Source: an uncultured Dorea sp. (GTDB taxonomy: Bacteria; Bacillota_A; Clostridia; Lachnospirales; Lachnospiraceae). Taken from it: a stretch of 6,772 nt of DNA. The stretch lies in the NCBI GenBank assembly GCA_910578865.1, contig CAJTRM010000067.1, positions 1-6,772 of the forward strand, given 5' to 3'. A model generated the notes under the pieces. It was given only the letters and a program-made list of their open reading frames with translations. It made no database searches and had not been told where the DNA came from. A program made the translations under genes and the position numbers. Position 1 is the first letter of the stretch. Each line of letters opens with the position of its first letter. Below are positions 5,157 to 6,772 of this stretch, in pieces.

Positions 5157-6484
5157 TGTCACCGGCCTTTAAGAAGCAGGGAGAGGTAAGGCCTCCGATA
5201 AGGTTTAAGGAAGGGTTGAATGTTGTGCTGGGCAAAGAAGACGGCGCAATGTCAATCGGAAAGTCTTCATCTCTTCTTGCAATCGATTTTGTCTTTGGCG
5301 GAGATACATATATAAAGAGCGATGGTGTTAAGAAGGAAGGACACCATACCATATTTTTTACGTTCAAATTTGATGGCAAAGAATATCATTTTGCCAGAAA
5401 TACAGGAGACAGCAATACTGTCTTTATTTGTGATTCAAAGTATGAGATGACAGGTAGTCAGTACACGAAGGAAGAGTTTACCACTTGGCTTAAGAAGCAG
5501 TACAAGATGGATTTTGTGGGTCTTTCTTTCAGAATAGCGTTGAGCAGCTTCTTCAGAGTATATGGTAAGAAGAATACAGATGAATTGAATCCTTTGCAGG
5601 GCATTCCCGGACAGAATATGGAGAAGTCCATCACTTCGTTGCTGACGCTTTTTGATAAATATAAGGATATTGAAGAGTTCAAGACCAATGTTACGGAGCA
5701 TAAGAAGAAGCTGGAGGCTTTCAAGGAAGCCAGGAAGTACCATTTTATTTCTGACCTGGTAGGCGGTCAGAAGAAATATGAAGAGAATTTGGCTACTATT
5801 CGGGATTTGGAACTACAGCTTGCGACATTGATGGAAGAAGCTGAAAAAGGTCATTCCGATGAGGAAATAGAGCTGAATAAGAAAAAAGCGGCTTTGACCA
5901 ATGAAAAAATGAAGGTCGAAAAGGCTATCCATGCCAAAGAAATGAAACTGCGACTTGTTAGCATGAGTCTGGAATATGGCCTGTATCCAACCGAGGCGGA
6001 CATGTCCGCTTTACAGGAATACTTTCCTGAAGTGAATGTACGTAAACTTTATGAGGTTGAGAAGTATCACCAGAAGCTTGCAAAAATTCTTGGAGCTCAG
6101 TTCGCTGATGAAAAAGAAGCGATTGAGGGACAGATATCTGTTCTTCAGGAACAGTTAAAGGGAATAAACACAGAGATACGTCAGCTGGGATTTGTGGGTA
6201 ATATCTCAACAGAGTTCCTTGACAGGCACTCCGAGCTTCAGGGTGAAATTGCAGCACTGAAGACACAGAATGACGCATTTCTCACCCAAAATGAATTGCA
6301 GGCGGCTAAGGCAAACGCAGATGCGGTATTGAAAAGAAGTATTGAGGATATTCTTTTTGAGATTGAGCAGACGCTTAATACGAAGATGGAAGAGTTTAAT
6401 GACTCTTTGTTTGATACGAAGAAAAAACCGCCTCATGTTCATTTCAATTCGTATAACAGCTATAAGTGTGAATCCATAGCCTGA
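5141..6484 (+). CDS. ABC-3C ATPase, DUF2326-type, truncated at its C-terminus by an IS insertion
   Basis: This is the ATP-hydrolysing motor of the ABC-3C system, an SMC/Rad50-like coiled-coil ABC ATPase. The visible 447 residues hold the N-terminal half of the nucleotide-binding domain with a full Walker A (GAMSIGKS, 35-42), followed by LLAIDFVFGG. A domain at about 105-175 follows. Coiled-coil segments lie at about 176-275 and 300-415, rich in Glu, Lys and Gln. The start of the DUF2326 block (KKKPPHVHFNSYNSYKCES) comes at 428-445. The ABC signature and Walker B, expected after this point, are absent: homology-like sequence stops near 6474 and a stop comes at 6482-6484. IS110-type sequence lies directly behind it. 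The start ATG 5141 has GGGGAGG (5127-5133) at 7 nt. Without Walker B this protein should not hydrolyse ATP, so the system is probably disabled. Confidence 0.87.
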   Translation: MLVEMMSPAFKKQGEVRPPIRFKEGLNVVLGKEDGAMSIGKSSSLLAIDFVFGGDTYIKSDGVKKEGHHTIFFTFKFDGKEYHFARNTGDSNTVFICDSKYEMTGSQYTKEEFTTWLKKQYKMDFVGLSFRIALSSFFRVYGKKNTDELNPLQGIPGQNMEKSITSLLTLFDKYKDIEEFKTNVTEHKKKLEAFKEARKYHFISDLVGGQKKYEENLATIRDLELQLATLMEEAEKGHSDEEIELNKKKAALTNEKMKVEKAIHAKEMKLRLVSMSLEYGLYPTEADMSALQEYFPEVNVRKLYEVEKYHQKLAKILGAQFADEKEAIEGQISVLQEQLKGINTEIRQLGFVGNISTEFLDRHSELQGEIAALKTQNDAFLTQNELQAAKANADAVLKRSIEDILFEIEQTLNTKMEEFNDSLFDTKKKPPHVHFNSYNSYKCESIA

Positions 6485-6772
6485 ATTTTGGGCGCACTAC
6501 CCCCTTGGTGGAAAAAGTCTTTTTTAAAAACTTATCCGACTTGTGCAACACATTGCTGCTGTATGAGTTTTAAGGTTTCCGGGTCAGCTCCCTGCTCTCT
6601 CAGGAACTGAAGGGTATTGTCAAGAGTAAGAACAACTGGTTTTTGTTTTGGTGGATTGATGGTGGCTTCGTAGTCATCCGGATGGAAATCCTCGTTATCT
6701 GACAGCATATGATAAATGCTGGTAAGCATCATCCTTGCAATAGCAATGATCGCTTTTTTCTTGCCGCGTCGC
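6475..6772 (-). mobile_element. 3' end of an IS110-family insertion sequence (partial, runs off the window)
   Basis: The transposase gene on the minus strand has only about 50 noncoding bases after its stop before ATPase coding sequence begins. The left boundary is estimated between about 6470 and 6486, where the ATPase loses its family-like sequence. IS110 elements usually lack terminal inverted repeats, and none is seen. In the IS110 subgroup the guide (bridge) RNA lies on the transposase 5' side, which would be right of this window. The short 3' flank fits that subgroup better than IS1111. Confidence 0.72.
6532..6772 (-). CDS. IS110-family transposase, C-terminal end (partial)
   Basis: The last 80 residues of the transposase are visible, entering from the right edge in frame as RRGKKKAIIAIARMMLTSIY. 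The G-K-K-K-A-I-x-A-I-A-R-x-x-L-x-x-I-Y-H-M-L block, found at the C-terminal edge of the Transposase_20 domain, is characteristic of IS110/IS116/IS902 transposases, which use a DEDD plus serine mechanism. The catalytic residues lie outside the window. A tail follows, with an acidic stretch (SDNEDFHPDDYEATINPP) and a short helix, ending in CVAQVG. The stop is at 6534-6532. The reading frame has no break in the visible part, so the element may be intact. It lies opposite to the ABC-3C operon. Confidence 0.85.
   Translation of the reverse strand, partial: RRGKKKAIIAIARMMLTSIYHMLSDNEDFHPDDYEATINPPKQKPVVLTLDNTLQFLREQGADPETLKLIQQQCVAQVG

Noticed and set aside
5435..6442. Minus-strand open frames of 78-106 codons
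   Set aside because: Antisense shadows of the ATPase coiled coil, which has clear family motifs in the plus frame.
6484..6531. Terminator or terminal inverted repeat at the IS end
   Set aside because: AAGTCTTTTTTAAAAACTT (6516-6534) is only an imperfect A/T palindrome; IS110 elements usually lack terminal inverted repeats and the other end is not in the window.
1..6772. CRISPR array, tRNA or rRNA genes
   Set aside because: No regularly spaced repeat-spacer units and no tRNA cloverleaf or rRNA core sequence were seen.

Overview
The window looks like accessory DNA from a Gram-positive Clostridia, most likely a gut Lachnospiraceae-type genome. The reasons are moderate GC, consensus AGGAGG ribosome sites, a consensus sigma-A promoter, a large serine recombinase of the kind carried by Clostridia integrative elements, and an IS110-family transposase. 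Species cannot be read from the sequence.

Layout. (1) 51-1805 (+): a 584-residue large serine recombinase, probably the integrase/excisionase of an integrated element, closed by a hairpin terminator (1830-1866). (2) 1959-2545 (+): a SymE-like toxin gene followed after 2 nt by a small conserved-looking gene of unknown function. A strong bidirectional terminator (2550-2590) separates them from (3), a convergent gene at 2595-3314 (-). Its 239-residue product has a four-cysteine cluster and a C-terminal helix-turn-helix resembling sigma-70 region 4. Its leader (3315-3510) is unusual: stacked short reading frames with very good ribosome sites, one of them folded into a hairpin. (4) 3585-3805: a divergent control region with a 20-bp-spaced direct repeat, a near-perfect extended -10 promoter (TTGACA-N17-TATACT), and a leader holding three copies of TGGTTCA spaced exactly 10 bp. 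(5) 3806-6484 (+): a three-gene operon with overlapping genes that I identify as an ABC-three-component (ABC-3C) conflict system. It has an effector/sensor protein with an HNH-like zinc finger and a CTD, a small middle component, and a DUF2326-type ABC ATPase. (6) From about 6475 to the right edge: the 3' end of an IS110-family insertion sequence on the minus strand. It cuts off the ATPase before its signature motif and Walker B.

Working together: the recombinase mobilises the region, and the SymE pair and ABC-3C operon are defence or addiction cargo. The ABC-3C system as seen here is probably inactivated by the insertion, unless the element excises precisely or the missing ATPase half is supplied elsewhere. 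The most interesting signals are the two leaders, the HNH fold that lacks its usual catalytic histidine, and the insertion.
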